Shown here: piece by piece, positions 22,475 through 34,768 of the stretch | Layout: each line of letters begins with the position of its first letter | Position numbering within the stretch: position 1 is the stretch's first letter | Assembly (NCBI GenBank): GCA_021234155.1 | Contig: JAJEKV010000035.1 | Location: 124,001 to 188,000, forward strand | DNA length: 64,000 nucleotides | Reading direction: 5' to 3' | Source of the DNA: Isoetes taiwanensis | Lineage: Eukaryota > Streptophyta > Lycopodiopsida > Isoetales > Isoetaceae | The notes under the pieces: generated by a model | The model's input: the letters and a program-made list of their open reading frames with translations, nothing else | Databases searched by the model: none | What the model was told of the DNA's origin: nothing | Program-made: the position numbers and the translations under genes

Positions 22475-23398
22475 TTTTGTTTGCAAAGGTTGCATGCTAG
22501 GAAAACATAGCAGATTTCCCTTCTCAAAGGTCAAAAGGAAAACAAAGGAGATTAGAGAGTTAATTCATACTGACATATGTGGACCATTGAATGTCACAGG
22601 AATTTCTAGAAAGTGTTATTTCATAATATTTGTAGAATGTACTGTCTCAGGACAAAGAACAAAGCTTTTGAAGCTTTCAAAAGGTTTGCAGCAGAAGTGG
22701 AATGCACAAAAGGAAATAAAATTAAATGTGTTCGATCTGATAGAGGAGGTGAGTACATGTCATCAAATTTACAAGTTATTGCATAAACAAGGGAATTAAA
22801 AGGCAATACACATGTAGCTATACACTCCAACAAAATGGGATAGCAGAAAGAATGAATAAAACAATTTCAGTGAATGCCACTAGATCAATGCTTAAGCATG
22901 CTGGCCTACCTAATTTTCTTTGGGAGGAAGCTGTTAAGACAGTTGTGGAGATTGAAAATATGTTGCCATCTAAAAGCATAAATGGAAAAACTCCTGAGCA
23001 AATGTGGTCAAGAAAATGGAAAAAGTACCAGAATAGAGGGACAGCTATAAAACATAACAGAAGCTCTCATGATAGTGGAAGTAGGAGTACCAGAGACCTT
23101 TGAGGATGCAATAAATGGTTTTGAAAGTGAGAAATGGAAAGAGGCCATGAATGAAAAGATGGAGTCTTTTAAGAGGACCTCAACCTATGAAATTACAGAC
23201 CTGCCAAAGGGAAAGCAAGCTATTAGGAATAAATGGATATTTAAATCGAAATAAAATGCTGATGGAAGCCCAAAGTACAAAGCTAGATTGGTGGCCCAGG
23301 AATACTCACAAAAGAAAGGTGTGGATTTTGAAGAAACATATTCTCCAGTGGTAAAGATGTCTAGTATTAGAATGATAATTGCCATGGCAAATGCTTTA
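22475..23398 (+). pseudogene. Copia pol, first part: pre-integrase, integrase, start of RT
   Basis: Shows the zinc finger end and pre-integrase signature CKGCMLGKHSRFPF, integrase core start ELIHTDICGPL, RSDRGGEY (second catalytic Asp), the QQNGIAERMNKTI segment with the catalytic Glu, and then, after an internal deletion that removes the integrase C-terminus (about 22995-23070), the RT start (KWKEAMNEKM, NKWIFKSK, KARLVAQEYSQ, DFEETYSPVVK). Several frameshifts and a stop (FKSK followed by TAA) make it nonfunctional. Confidence 0.85.
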
Positions 23399-23794
23399 AA
23401 TATAGAATAGAATAGAATATACATTAATGTCCCTTGTGCCGCGAGGCCCCTGGACTTGTGTAGCATGGGCGAGCTCCCTAAAAGGGCGCTACTAGCACAT
23501 CACGCTGTTATGATGTAGCCTTTTCTGAAGGCTGACTTTTTTCTTTTATTACCAGCATCCCGCTTTACCTCGGGTTCGTGGCCGTGCAGTGATGCGTCGT
23601 TATCAATCAGCTTTTAACTGAGTAATTTGTATGGGGTTTTATGACCCGCTTTTGTACGGATCATATTACGAACCCTCTTTCACTGTGTACTTCTCTATGT
23701 CTGGTCATCATTCTCTGGATCGCGTCTGCCAAATCTCGAAGCGATTCTGTTATTGTCATCAGAATGTAAACCGGTTCCCCCCATCTTATACTTC

Positions 23795-26700
23795 TTATTT
23801 GTCTCTGATGTCTCCGTAGATCGGGCAATCGTTAATCATGTGATTCTCATCCTCCACTCTCCCATCGTCACAGATTCTGTATATCCTGTCCTCCTTGTCT
23901 ATTCCTCTCCATTTGTCTTTTTCGATTCTTAGATCATGACTTTCCATCCTGAATCTAGCCAGAATGTTTCTTCTGGTTTTCCCCAGTATGTTATGCCGAT
24001 ACATCTGATGTCCTATTTGCTGATCTGGGTTGAAAACTTGCATGAGCTAGGCTGTCTTGGGTCCTGTGTGTCTTTGCAGCCATGCTCTTGTGGCTCTGTC
24101 TGCCCACTCCTCATTCCACTGCCCTTCCTTTATTAGGTCGCTCAAGTTTAATCCCATCTCTCTGGTCCAGTTTGCCACATCTTTAAACCATCCACTGCCT
24201 ATGAGGATGTGTGATTTTGCTGATTCGGTAATTGCAATACTAGACAATTTCCCTTGAATGTCTCCTGCATTGTCCCTGATCAAGTACCTTATGGTTCTCT
24301 CCCATGCTCTCACCTCCATTGGTTTTTGCCCTGTTTCGAGGATCATGATTGTCAGTGGCGTATTTGTCCTTACTTTAAATTCCTGTCTGTGCCACTGCCT
24401 AAGGATTCCTTCCTGCTTTTCCCATTTTCTGTCTGTTAGGCCTGGCCCCTAGGCTTCTGCCCCATATAACTGAGTGGTGGTTACCACTGCACTGAATAAG
24501 TAACATTTGATGTCCCAGTCAATTATTCTGCTTCTGTTGCAAAAATTCTTCATGTTGAAATAATTCCCTATAGCTGATTGGAACATGGCGTCTGCTCCTT
24601 TGGCCCATTTCCCTGTGCCATGCGCATCGTACCCTAGATATCTGTATTCCATTGTTTCCTCTATTTCTTTTTCCTTATATCTGAAGGGTCTATGCCTGTT
24701 CTTATGACCAAAGATGACTATCTTAGTGTTTTCTAGATTTACAGTCAGCCCTGTTTCTTCACAGAATTGTTCTAGAATTTTTAGCAGTCTGTGCATCCCT
24801 TTGTTTTTTGTGGCCATCATGCTTAGATCATCAGCACATAGCATAATTGGTACCTTTGTGTCTCCTAGCGTAGGGGCGTATTCGTCCCCTTGCTGTTCTG
24901 CTATGTATCCCTGCAAAGCATCTATGTATATTCCAAACAGAGTTGGGGATAACGGGCAGCCCTGTTTTACGCCTGTGTCACAGATTATTGGCTGTCCTTC
25001 TTGTTCTATCTTAGCATATACCTTATGGTATAGTCTTGCAATCGACCCTATCATATTTATCGGAGCTTGCATGTCCATCAATCTTTGTAATAGCTTCTCC
25101 CTCGGGACTGTGTCGAATGCTTTCCTGAAATCTACAAAGCAACAGATGATCTTCCTTCCCTGTGCTTTGTTCTGTTCTATTAATATCCGAAGAGTCACTA
25201 GATGATGTGTTCCGGCCTGAATCCTGCTTGCCCTTGTGCTCTCATGTTTCCTTCTTCTGCCCATTTCTTTAATTTGTTATCCAGTACTTTTCCAAACCAT
25301 TTTGCGAAAATGGAGCTCACCATTATCGTCCTATAGTTCCCTGGATCCTGCCTGCTTCCTGCCTTATGTAGAGGTATGACTCTATTGTATGTCCATCTAT
25401 CTGGAAGCCCTGTGTGTATGATGCCGTTGAAAATGTCTGTGACCTGTCTGCCAATTTCTGTCTCGGCACACTTCAGCAATTCCACGGTCAGGCCATATAG
25501 ATCCGGTGCTTTATGGTTAGCCATCCTGTTTAGGGCTATCATTACCTCTAGCATGTTGAAGCATGGTTTGTCCGAATCCTGCAACATTGGTATTGGTACT
25601 GGAGGTGCCCCTGCCCGTCCCGCTGTTCCAATACCGTCTTGTTCATTCCTTGTTTTCATATTATTGTCCCCTCCCTTCTGTTTGAGTCCCCTCCAAAATC
25701 TTCGGGGCTGTTTCTTCAACAATTTTCCCATATACCATTGGTGTTTTAGCAGGTTATTATACCGTTTCTTCTTTAGTAATCTTATGTATGCTGCTTTTTC
25801 TTTCTGGTATGTCTCCTTTCCTCTGTGTTCTTTTGTTTTTCTTTTTTGCTCTCTACACTCGTCATCATACCATACTGATGCTCTGAATGCCCTATTCTTT
25901 CTGGTTCTGTTCCTTTTCCCAAACACCTCTGTTGCTACTCTTACCATGATGTCATTGAGGGTATTTCCATTGTCATTCACGTTGTGTTTTCCCCATTCCC
26001 ATTTTCCCATTTCCTCCATGACTGTTTTGAATGTATCTGTGTATTTCTCTTGGAATTGGATCCTCACTCTGGCTTTCTTATCCTCCTTTCTCCCTGTGTT
26101 ATTAATCTGTGGCGTCCCATCCATTCTGAGTGTTAACTTGATCGGTCTATGGCTTTCCCTTTTTCCAGTCGGCCATTCCTGTAGCATTAGTCCTATTCTT
26201 CCTACTGCTTGGTCGTTCAAGATTACATAATCCACTATGCTCTTACCATGTGCATTCTGACTCGTAAAACCCCTCGATCCCCTCCATTTTTTTACTCCGT
26301 TAGCTATGATCATCCCTGTTGCCGTGCAGACTTCCAGCAGTAATTCACCTCTAGCGTTGACCTCTGCCTTATCCTCTATATCTCTCTGCCATTCCTGTGT
26401 TCTTGCCGTGTATGTTATCTGACCATCCTTCTCATCCGTGTTTGTGCTTTGTGCCTGTTCCTGTCTAGTTCTGGCATTTAAGACCCCTAATAGTATTATT
26501 GGTCCCTGTTCTTTCCATTTCATCATATTTTCCCCTAGGTCCAGCAATTCTAGCTTATCACTGTTTGGCGGATAATATATAATTATCAGAAATATGTCTT
26601 GTTTGTTTTTCAATTGGACATTCAACACCATATATCTTTTATTGATATCTGAATGTAACATACATGCACTGTTAGCTATACTATTCTTTACATAACAGGC

Positions 26701-27200
26701 CAGACCTGCACTTCCCCTCCCTATCTTGAAATCCTTGTCTTTCCAGCACGTGAACAGCTGGTATCCTTCTTCCTCTGGCAGCCTCTTGACGTTATGCTCC
26801 CATGTTTCTGCCAGGCATATTATGTCGCAGCCGTGGGCACCTTCTAGTCTCTCTCCATCATCCCACGGGTACCCGGTACAGTTCCAGTACCATATTGTCA
26901 GCGTCTTTTCCCTCGAGGTTGCTCCTTCGGGGTTTCCGTGCCTTCTGTACCATTGCATGTTCTTCTTGGTCTTCCTCTGGTCTTCATTGTTGGGGTTGGC
27001 CCCCCGAACCCTGCTTGTGTTGTTGGTCTTAAACTTCCCTTCTTCGCTTCTTCTTCTTCTCTGTTTACGATTCCTTCTAACGTTGATAAGCCCTCGGTGC
27101 TCCCCGACCAATCTGCTCTCCACCCCCTGTTGTATTGCCTTCAGAGTGGGTGTATGTTTTCCTTTTCTGCTTCCGTTGATTTTGCTATTCCCTGCACCCC
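23795..27200 (-). pseudogene. LINE copy 2 ORF2: endonuclease, reverse transcriptase, zinc knuckle
   Basis: Order on the minus strand: endonuclease (IWYWNCTGY, CLAETWEHN, GVLNAR, DYVILNDQ, ESHRPIKL), linker, RT (NYRTIMVSSIFAKW, GQAGFRP, CFVDFRKAFDTVPRE, GVKQGCPLSPTLFGIYID, CADDLSMM, LENTKIVIFGHKN), then a C-terminal Cys/His segment (RICDDGRVEDENHMINDCP). Such enzymes nick the target and reverse-transcribe their RNA there. Defects: one frameshift near 25200-25260 between GFRP and the FVDF motif, further frameshifts near 24450 and 24045, and Asp to Val in the endonuclease motif (GVLNAR instead of GDLNAR). The RT active site is CADD where most LINEs have F/YADD. Confidence 0.85.
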
Positions 27201-27206
27201 CACTGT

Positions 27207-27978
27207 CTATTCTTGCGGTTGGGTCGTTTGTTCTCTTACCCTCTTGTGAAGGTAGACTTTGCCATTCTTGACCCCCGCCTGTATCTCTGCTTGGTTCAGC
27301 TCCCTGGCTTTGGCTAACTCCCTGTGTAGCCCCTGTCGCTGCATTACCATTAAAGACTCCTGTACTTTGATTCCATTCCTCAATCTGGATCCCATCTGCA
27401 AGATTCTTTCTTTGGTTGCCAAGTCCCTCAATGTCAGGTTTATATGCCTCGATCCCCCCCCTCCATTGGCCTGACCGTAGTGCCTTGACAATGACGCTCC
27501 TGTGTTCCTTGAACACTGTCTCTATCACTTCTGCAGTAACTCGATATATATCCTCATTAGGTCTCTCCGCTACCCCAATTAGCCTAACATCATGCTTAAT
27601 TTTACTCTACTCCTCATATTCCATTATATGTGGCTTTATCCTATCAAATGACTCCCATGCATCCAACTCAACATTTGATTTCTCTAATTCAACCAACCTT
27701 TGCAGAATCTTTGCTTTCTCCTCTTCGATCTCGTCCATTCTGTATTGCATTTCCTCGTTCGTCCTCTCCACCCCTCCTAATCTCACGTCCATACTAGCGA
27801 TGGCTAGTTTGTTACTGTTGCATGTTTCAGCCAGCGCGTTGAGTGCATCCATGTTCGGGATCTTCGATTCTAGCTGCTTGTCCATCTGTGTCAGGAAATC
27901 CCTAAGGTCCTGCTGGCTCACTGGCGCTCTCGCTGCATCCGCTCTCCTCTGCTGGCTGCTGTTGATACTGTCGGCCAT
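27207..27978 (-). pseudogene. LINE copy 2 ORF1
   Basis: Starts at the ATG at 27978 with MADSINSSQQRR, nearly identical to copy 1. Coiled-coil segment at residues about 55-115. An in-frame TAG at 27607 replaces the Gln codon of copy 1 (EYEEQNK), the frame continues beyond it, and a frameshift around 27470-27490 moves the true C-terminus (MGSRLRNGIKVQESL ... KNGKVYLHKRVRE) into another frame ending at 27207. Confidence 0.75.
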
Positions 27979-28387
27979 AGCTTCTGTTTGCGAGAAAGCT
28001 CTGTGGTGACTTTGGGCAGTGCGCTCATACTAGACTCTCTCTGGTAAGGTAGCCGTAATGCCTCCTTAAGGATATATATCTCCTCCTTCTAAACGGTATT
28101 TTTATTTAAAATTACCGTTTTAATTTGAATTTCAAAATGTCCATAATTATTCCGCCCGTCACTTTTTATTGTTATTCGATCTCCTTCCCGGTACTGTCAC
28201 ATTTCTTCTTCGTCTGTTGGTCGAGGTTGATCCTTTCTGGGCCGATTAGTTTGGTAGCTGCTTGCCTACATTGATTATGTGTTTACATGTCAATATTCCT
28301 TCCTTTCTGTACTTCTGCACTTCTGTATCTCTGTATTTCTGTGGTTATATATTTCTGTATTTCTGTATGTCTGTCATTTTGGTGATC

Positions 28388-28655
28388 TGGGAACCAGTTG
28401 GGGGCCGTGCCCGCGCTATCCTGGCTTATGGCGGGGGTTATACCCCTCAGTCCATAATTTGCCCCATTCTCCTTTTTAACAATGTGTCAACAATTTTCGA
28501 CAAATGAGGTATTCTTCATACCCCACTAAAAGTCATATGTTGTTCTCCAGATGTTAACGAGTTTTTAGTGGTCCGGGTTACCAGTTGGTGGGTCTAGCCC
28601 TCGCTATCCTAGTGTACGGCGGAGGCTTAGCCTCTCTATCCCGTAGCTTGCCCCG
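28388..28655 (-). repeat. Duplicated leader module in LINE copy 2
   Basis: Two direct copies, about 190 bp apart, of GGGAACCAGTTGGGGG-like sequence followed by CGCGCTATCCTGGCTTATGG and CATAATTTGCCCC (28388-28465 and 28578-28655). Tandem 5' monomers are known as promoters in some LINEs; here that role is inference. Confidence 0.5.
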
Positions 28656-29539
28656 TCCACCTTTTACTCTGAGGCTCTTGTAGTTTTTGTCTTATACCTT
28701 CACTGGTCCAGTTTTACTTTTACGAGGCTTGTTCCCGTGAGATTTTGTTCGTCCGACCTGTCACCGTTTCCTTATCTTCTTGCTTATCTGTCACCCCTTG
28801 TCCTATGTTTTCCCGGCTTCGACCTGTTCGCCACCCTTTTTCGTTCAGCTTCTGTCCCTGCCGCAGTATGGTCCGTCTTTCTTTGCTTTTTGCCTGCTAT
28901 CTTTTCTCGTCTGTTGTCAAATGTATCCTGTTATCATATACTTACCCATGTATATGTCTGTTAGTGAAACTGGTGAAACTGGTCGGAGTATATTTTGAAG
29001 CTCTTTCTCCTGTTATCATATGTCATCCGAAGTGTCTTGTTGCCTGATCCTATGCTGAGTGTATGAAGATATCCGCAATTCCCCAACCATTTGTTCATTT
29101 TCGTCATGGAGTATAATGCTTTAGACCATAATCAATTCATCATAAGTAGGCAATTTAGGCTATACAATGAAGCTACTTCACCAGTGACAACTATTACTTC
29201 CGATTTATTATTCAAAAGTTCTCAAAACTGAGATAATACAGGCGTGTACATATAACATTGAAACATTCAGCCATGCTTAAAGCATGGTATTCTCTCATGA
29301 GGCATACTTACTTCATCTAAACAGTCATACTCAGCCGAGGGCTGTTATAGGTTACCCATCTTAACAATTGACAGGGATCATATCTGATGCATAAGCTAAA
29401 GAGGATTGATTCAAAAGGAAGACAAAAACAAAAGCAGTAGGAAAACAAAACAAAAAGAACCTAAGGTTAAGTCCTATCCACCTCGGACCCCTTCCACTTT
29501 TCCCTTCTTTCCGCCTTTCCCTTGATGCTTTATCGCATG

Positions 29540-30250
29540 GATTTACTTCTTCTGCTTCTTTTCGGTTGATGGCTCCCCAATATTCTTGACTTTTTCCAGG
29601 TTCCTATGCATAAAAGCCTGGCATAAAAAATCCACCGGGTTTTTCTCGCAACAGAAGATGCAGACTTTGCCATAGTCGCCGATCATAAGACTATGCTGGT
29701 AGCTGGTAGATTTCTGTATTGTCGCATGCATCTGAAGTCTATTGAAACACTGCATCACTCTATCCAAATCTTGGCGCCGAACTGTGTCGTTCTTATCTGA
29801 CAGAACCCCAAGCACTCCTAGAAGACCGAGGTTATATCCGGCATCTTTCATCGACTGCGCATGGTGAATGCGGTCGCAAAACAGTCAATGCACGCGTCCA
29901 CAGCTTATACATGACCCTAAACCTTTATACAAGCATATGCACTCTGGCTCACAAATGCACCATGGATTCAAGTCTTCAAGGTCTGGATTATATGGCACGG
30001 TAAGATTACCCGGGACCCCCGATCTCGGACGTTTCACAGCTGACTTCGTTTCCCCATCTTCATCGATGATGATCGTTTTCCCCTTATCCATTATGAGCTC
30101 CGAAATCTGCTGGAGCTGGGTCGGGCGCTGCACTGGAGTCGGAGCTCGGGGAATTCAGAAAGCTGTGAGAGCTTGGAGCACTCGGAGGCGGAGCTTCACT
30201 CTTCACCTTCTTCTTGTTATATCCTTTAGGGTTACAAAATCTGTCTAAAT
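29540..30250 (-). CDS. Unrecognised Cys-rich ORF upstream of LINE ORF1
   Basis: A minus-strand frame from about 30133 to 29543 with one internal TGA at 29885-29887. It reads ISELIMDKGKTIIIDEDG, a basic KRPRSG, then a Cys/His-dense stretch (WCICEPECICLYKG, CISCGRVH, LFCDRIHH), then KVCIFCCEKNPVDFLC near the end and a Lys-rich C-terminus. The spacing of CxC, CxxC and HH pairs suggests a zinc-binding fold. It lies in the leader of LINE copy 2 and could be an extra LINE ORF or unrelated captured sequence. I do not recognise the family. Confidence 0.4.
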
Positions 30251-31111
30251 TCCCGCTTCTTTATTACGCCCGCCTGTCTTAATTGCTGGTCTTGTCTTAT
30301 CCTGTCCTCCTTATTTTCATATGCGTGTATCCGCCACCTGTCTACTACCTGTCACTCTGACACTCGTACTATGCCCTCCTAGCTCTATAACCATAATTAT
30401 TTCCTTATTACTTTCCCCCTAGGTCTGGCTTTTGCAATGATTACTTCGGGCCAATTGTAGGTGTAGGCCCCGCATTATAAATTATGATTCATATATTCTC
30501 GCGATCGCCCGCAATTTACCACGTCACCCCATCTTTTAGAAATTCAGATATTTACGTAAATTCGGTTACCTAACATTTTTAACATTAATTAAGATTACTT
30601 TCTAGCAACTTAATTGCTAGGATTTAAATTGAATTGGATTAAATAGAATTAGGTTAAATGAAATTAAATACCATCCTCATCCCCTTAAATTAAATTAAAT
30701 TAGATACAGATCGTTCTAACGGCTCTGTATTTTGAATTCGCCGGAAGCCGGAGTTTCGAGTTCCTTTTCCCATATTTCCCTGTAAATCCATGAGTTACCG
30801 ATTTCCTTTTACTCTTCAGCCTATATCCTTAGAGCACAGTGGTACCCCTTGTTTCAACCTATTATCTTATTTTCATTTTCCCAAAATTGTTTCGAGACAT
30901 TCTGAGATATTCATATCTCGACGATCAAAACATTTCTCTTATCCGAGATCACAGTTACGGTCTAATATAATCTACAAATTTATAATATCTATGATTGAAC
31001 GAATGAGTGCATGAGTGTGTATACTTACCTGACATCGCCCATCCCGTTGACATCGCCCATCGCCCATCGCCCATTACTTGTGTAGATCTGAACTTTGGGA
31101 GTAAGATATAG

Positions 31112-32293
31112 AGTTGCATCACATGGACGTATGCACAGACTTCCTAAATGCAGAATTAGAAGAAGAGGTATACATGAAACAAGCACAAGGATATGAAAAT
31201 GGAAAATCTAAGGTCTGGAGATTGAAAAGAGCTGTTTATGGGCTAAAACAGGCTCTCAGGCAATGGAATAGATGTATTGATAAATATCTAAAGAAACAGG
31301 GCTTTGCAAAGCTGGAAAATGATGGAAATGTTTATGTTCTTAGAAGGGAAAATGATTATTGCATAATGGCCATCTATGTAGACGATTGTGTACTGACATC
31401 CAACAACATGAACATTCTAAAACAATGCAAGGAGATTCTTAAGGAAAGTATAAAATGACATATCTAGGTGATTTGTCTAAATTCTTGGGAATACAGGTTC
31501 AAAGGGATAGAGAAAATAAAAGAATTTCTCTCAATCAAGAAAGATACATAGATTCTCTCCTTGAGAAGTTTAACATGCAGAATTGCAACTCAGTGAAAAT
31601 ATCAGTAACAGTAGGAGCATTATCGAAGCACACGTATCCCAAGAATGACAAAGAAAGAGAAGAAATGACAAAGATACCATATAGGTAGTTGGTAGGAAGT
31701 TTATTGCATATTGTCAATAATACCAAACCTGACATAACATTTATTGTGAATATGTTAAGTAGATATAATGGTAATCCAGGGAAAAATCAAAACAACAGGG
31801 ATAATTTATTATAGAGATGATTTACAGTTAAAAGCTTATGTAGATGCTGACTGGTGTGGAGATCTGGACGAGATCAACTTCTGGTTATACATTGATGTTT
31901 GGAGGAGGTCCTATATGCTGAAGAACAAAGAAACAATCATCCATAGCATTGTCAACAGCAGAATCAGAGTATGCAGCCACAACCTTGGCAGCTAAGAAGA
32001 TAATTTGGAGTAGAGGATTCTTGGATGAATTGGGAATCATGCAAAAGAAAGGTACAATTCTGTTTTGTGATAATCAAAGTTGTATAGCAATGACCAAAAA
32101 TCCAGTGATGTATAAAAGAACAAAACACATAGAAATGGAAATGCATTTCATTAGAGAAATGGGGAACAAAGGTGTGATAGTAGAACTCAAGTATATAAGT
32201 TCAGAAAGGCAATTAGCAGACATCTTCATAAAGGGCCTGAACTACAACAGGTTCATGAAATTGGCAGAAGAGTTAAACTGCAAGGAAACATGA
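31112..32293 (+). pseudogene. Copia pol, second part: RT and RNase H
   Basis: Continues the Copia RT with LHHMDVCTDFLNAELEEE, VWRLKRAVYGLKQ, and the catalytic YVDDCVL. Then TYLGDLSKFLGIQVQRD, and RNase H landmarks LKAYVDADWCGD, STAESEYAATTLAAKK, LFCDNQSCIAM and KHIEMEMHFIRE, ending ELNCKET at 32293. Breaks: a frameshift and stop near 31455, a TAG at 31687, and a frameshift near 31950. Confidence 0.85.
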
Positions 32294-32304
32294 GATTATG
32301 ATCT

Positions 32305-32314
32305 AAAAGGGGAA
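32305..32314 (+). other. Copia polypurine tract
   Basis: AAAAGGGGAA immediately before TGTAAGAAATATGTC, the expected start of the 3' LTR. Confidence 0.6.
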
Positions 32315-32739
32315 TGTAAGAAATATGTCAGACACTTGTAGGTTCATATCATAATCTGGCAAAATTAAAGACTTAAGGCTTCATGTGGAGCAAGTGATAA
32401 ACTGAAAATGTTTTCTAGACAAATGATTCAGTTGAAAATCATACAGATTTATACAAAGGAGTTTTAGTACTAAATTGTTTCATGTTGAAGACAGGCACAT
32501 GACTATTCATAGGCTAAATGTTAAAACCTAATTATAGTCATATGATGTAAATATGTGATTGGGAACCATTGTTATATTATTCTGAACCTTTGGAAAAAGG
32601 TATTTATAGAAAGATACATTGTGAAATTGATCGGCCCAATTACTTGGAGCCATTTTTATTTGCAAATCTCGGTCTAATGAGACCACGACAAACCAGAGAG
32701 AGGAAGGAGGTCGGTCTGGCAGAGAGGCTGGAACTGACC
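32315..32739 (+). mobile_element. Copia 3' LTR, truncated
   Basis: Begins TGTAAGAAATATG after the polypurine tract. A TATA-like GGTATTTATAGAAAG lies near 32598. The right end is lost where the gypsy LTR starts at 32740. No second Copia LTR is in the window for comparison. Confidence 0.5.
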
Positions 32740-34347
32740 TGTGACGTCCCCTACTCCTTATACGATGCCCACATCGTACTCGAAGGAGGAGCATTCCCCC
32801 TGGCAGCTACACTGACAGGGGCCATCCACCTGACTCCACTCCCATCGGGATGGGCCAGCAAGGGAAGAGTGGATGTGTCATTCACCCGTCTTCCATCGGG
32901 TCGACCCTATCTGCTTGAAGCGTGAATAAACAAACGTGAGCACATTAACAAGATACAAACACAACCACCTCGAAGGGTGAACATAGTACTCCATCACAGA
33001 GATAACAACATCATCATAACATCAATAGCATAGGGGAGATCCTACCCAGGGCTCCGACTCAAGGGGGATGACTGACGGCTCGGTCTCCAGAGGTCATTGC
33101 GCATGAAATTCATGGCAATGGATTTGGCTGGCATAGAACATAGCTTAGGGTAGTCCACTCCATCCGCCCCTCTCGCACACTTTTGCGAGAATAGGCTGAA
33201 AAGCTTTGGGACTGGCTGCCGTAGCTGCGGGGTGAATAGCCGAAAGGGCTACTCTCTTGGGTTGCATCTCCCCAGCCATGAGGCGGGAGGGAAGTCACCT
33301 CCCTCCGGAAGCATCCATGCCCTTCACAGCGGCTAGAGAGCCACTGCTCTTATCCGACTTCAACTCACTGGAAGGTGACGTATCACCCCACGAGTGTCGA
33401 GCTCATGCCTTGCCCACACGCAGTGGCAAGCCATTAAGCCTAGCCCGCATAGACCCCCGGTAGGCCTTACGCACCAGAAGAGTCAGTCTGTGTAGAGACA
33501 AGTTCTTCCTTATCAGCCGGTCGGATCCCTCCACCCACAACCAGGCGGGTTCCTGTGCACGGGCCGCATGTAATTGGGAACTAATGGTGCTACCTATGAT
33601 CATCTGCTACACAGCTTTAGGTCTCTACCCCCCTTCCCAATACATGGAGGTCACAGAGTGAAATACATCCATCATCATAGAACTGAAATAGAGAATATCA
33701 TCTAATCTATCTATCTACACAACAGAGTTAGATTCCTTGGTTAGGGCTTATGATCTCGTGATCTATAAGGCCTCTAGAATAGATCTAGCATACTAAACCA
33801 GCCTAATGCCTTGCCCAAAGACGGCTTTGCACAACAGAATGACTAGATACCTACTCCTTGACCCGCTCCTGATCCTCGGAAGGCGTCCATGCTCTTGATC
33901 TTGCTGCTGATGGCTGCGAATCGATAATCTGTTGTGCAAATCCGGCTTCTCGGAGCTCAGCAATGCGAATTGAAGTCTAGACTTGGCCAAAATGGCTCAA
34001 GGGAACCCTAATGCGAGAATGGGAAAGGAGCTCTATGAAAACTCTAAATGTCAAAGATGGAAAAAGGGTTTAGTGTTTAGGGCTATAACCCTTATATAGA
34101 CCCTTTTTTGGTTAGGTTAATCATTTGGCCAAATGGGTTCATGCCATTTGGAAAATGGGGTTCAAGGGGGTTTTGTTGTGTATGTTTATTTAACATGCAC
34201 AACATTCGAGGTTGCCCCCCTAGGTGCACTATTGGCCCCTAGGTGCAACGTTCTTCGGCTCTCAAGTACATGTCATCTATGGCATGTACGTGGGACGTGG
34301 CAGTATAATATACGTATTAGGAGCGTATATTATGCTGGAACGTCACA
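32740..34347 (-). repeat. 3' LTR of the H3-carrying chromovirus
   Basis: About 1608 bp, near-identical to 54664-56273. Bounded by the inverted hexamer TGTGAC/GTCACA. Contains the TATA (TATATAA on minus, 34092-34098) and AAACCCTAA-like motifs. Differences to the other LTR are scattered single bases and small indels. Confidence 0.9.
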
Positions 34348-34360
34348 TTCTCCCCACCTT
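34348..34360 (-). other. Polypurine tract of the chromovirus
   Basis: Minus strand AAGGTGGGGAGAA directly before the TGTGAC start of the 3' LTR. This is the usual primer for plus-strand DNA synthesis. Confidence 0.8.
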
Positions 34361-34768
34361 GACTTGATGCTGTCCTCAGCATCACGCGTCTCCCCACCTT
34401 GGAAAAGCTGCATATCCTGCAATCACATCCAACAAGATATATATATACGATCTTATAGTCAATCACTTCCGGTCATATTTTTATTTATCGAAATTGTATT
34501 ATGGTGAGAGGCTCTTCCATCTTCTACTTCATCATCTATTATTCACAAAATTTTTCGACATCATCATCGATTATAGTTCAAAACTTCCTAGCTAAAGCTC
34601 CTTATCACCTCCTCACAACACATTATGGCAAAATTATGTGTTGTGAATCCTCGTAGTGCCATCGTCCTGCCGTTCAAATCCTCTATTGGCCTGCAGGTTC
34701 AACACTACGTTAGTACGTGTTTAATTATTATAAGGGTTGGTTGTAAGGGAACCACCCATTAAATACAA
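34361..34768 (-). other. 3' untranslated part of the chromovirus
   Basis: Between the PPT and the Helitron end. Contains TCTCCCCACCTTGG, an imperfect copy of the PPT region about 50 bp away. No gene seen. Confidence 0.5.

Larger units (their letters stand above)
23399..31103 (-). mobile_element. LINE copy 2, near full length, inserted in Copia
   Basis: Inserted within the Copia RT gene. Reading the minus strand: 5' end near 31103, a 3-kb leader containing a Cys-rich ORF and duplicated promoter-like modules, ORF1, ORF2 with endonuclease and RT, 3' UTR, and an AATAG tail next to Copia sequence. A short candidate target site duplication, ATATAGA, is found on both sides (about 23398-23405 and 31104-31110), though the tail has the same composition. 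About 7.7 kb long. Confidence 0.85.
22472..32739 (+). mobile_element. Copia (Ty1) LTR retrotransposon split by a LINE
   Basis: Pol coding sequence starts at 22475 inside GAG-pre-integrase, runs to 23398, and resumes at 31112 exactly where the protein would continue (..MANALNIE | LHHMDVCTDFLNAELEEE..). The intervening 7.7 kb is LINE copy 2. A polypurine tract and the start of a 3' LTR follow at 32305-32315. The 5' LTR, gag and protease are missing on the left, where LINE copy 1 begins. The right end is cut by the gypsy LTR at 32740. Confidence 0.85.

Noticed and set aside
32741-34347. Open frames within the two LTRs as genes
   Set aside because: They recur identically in both LTRs, lack domains, and overlap promoter sequence.
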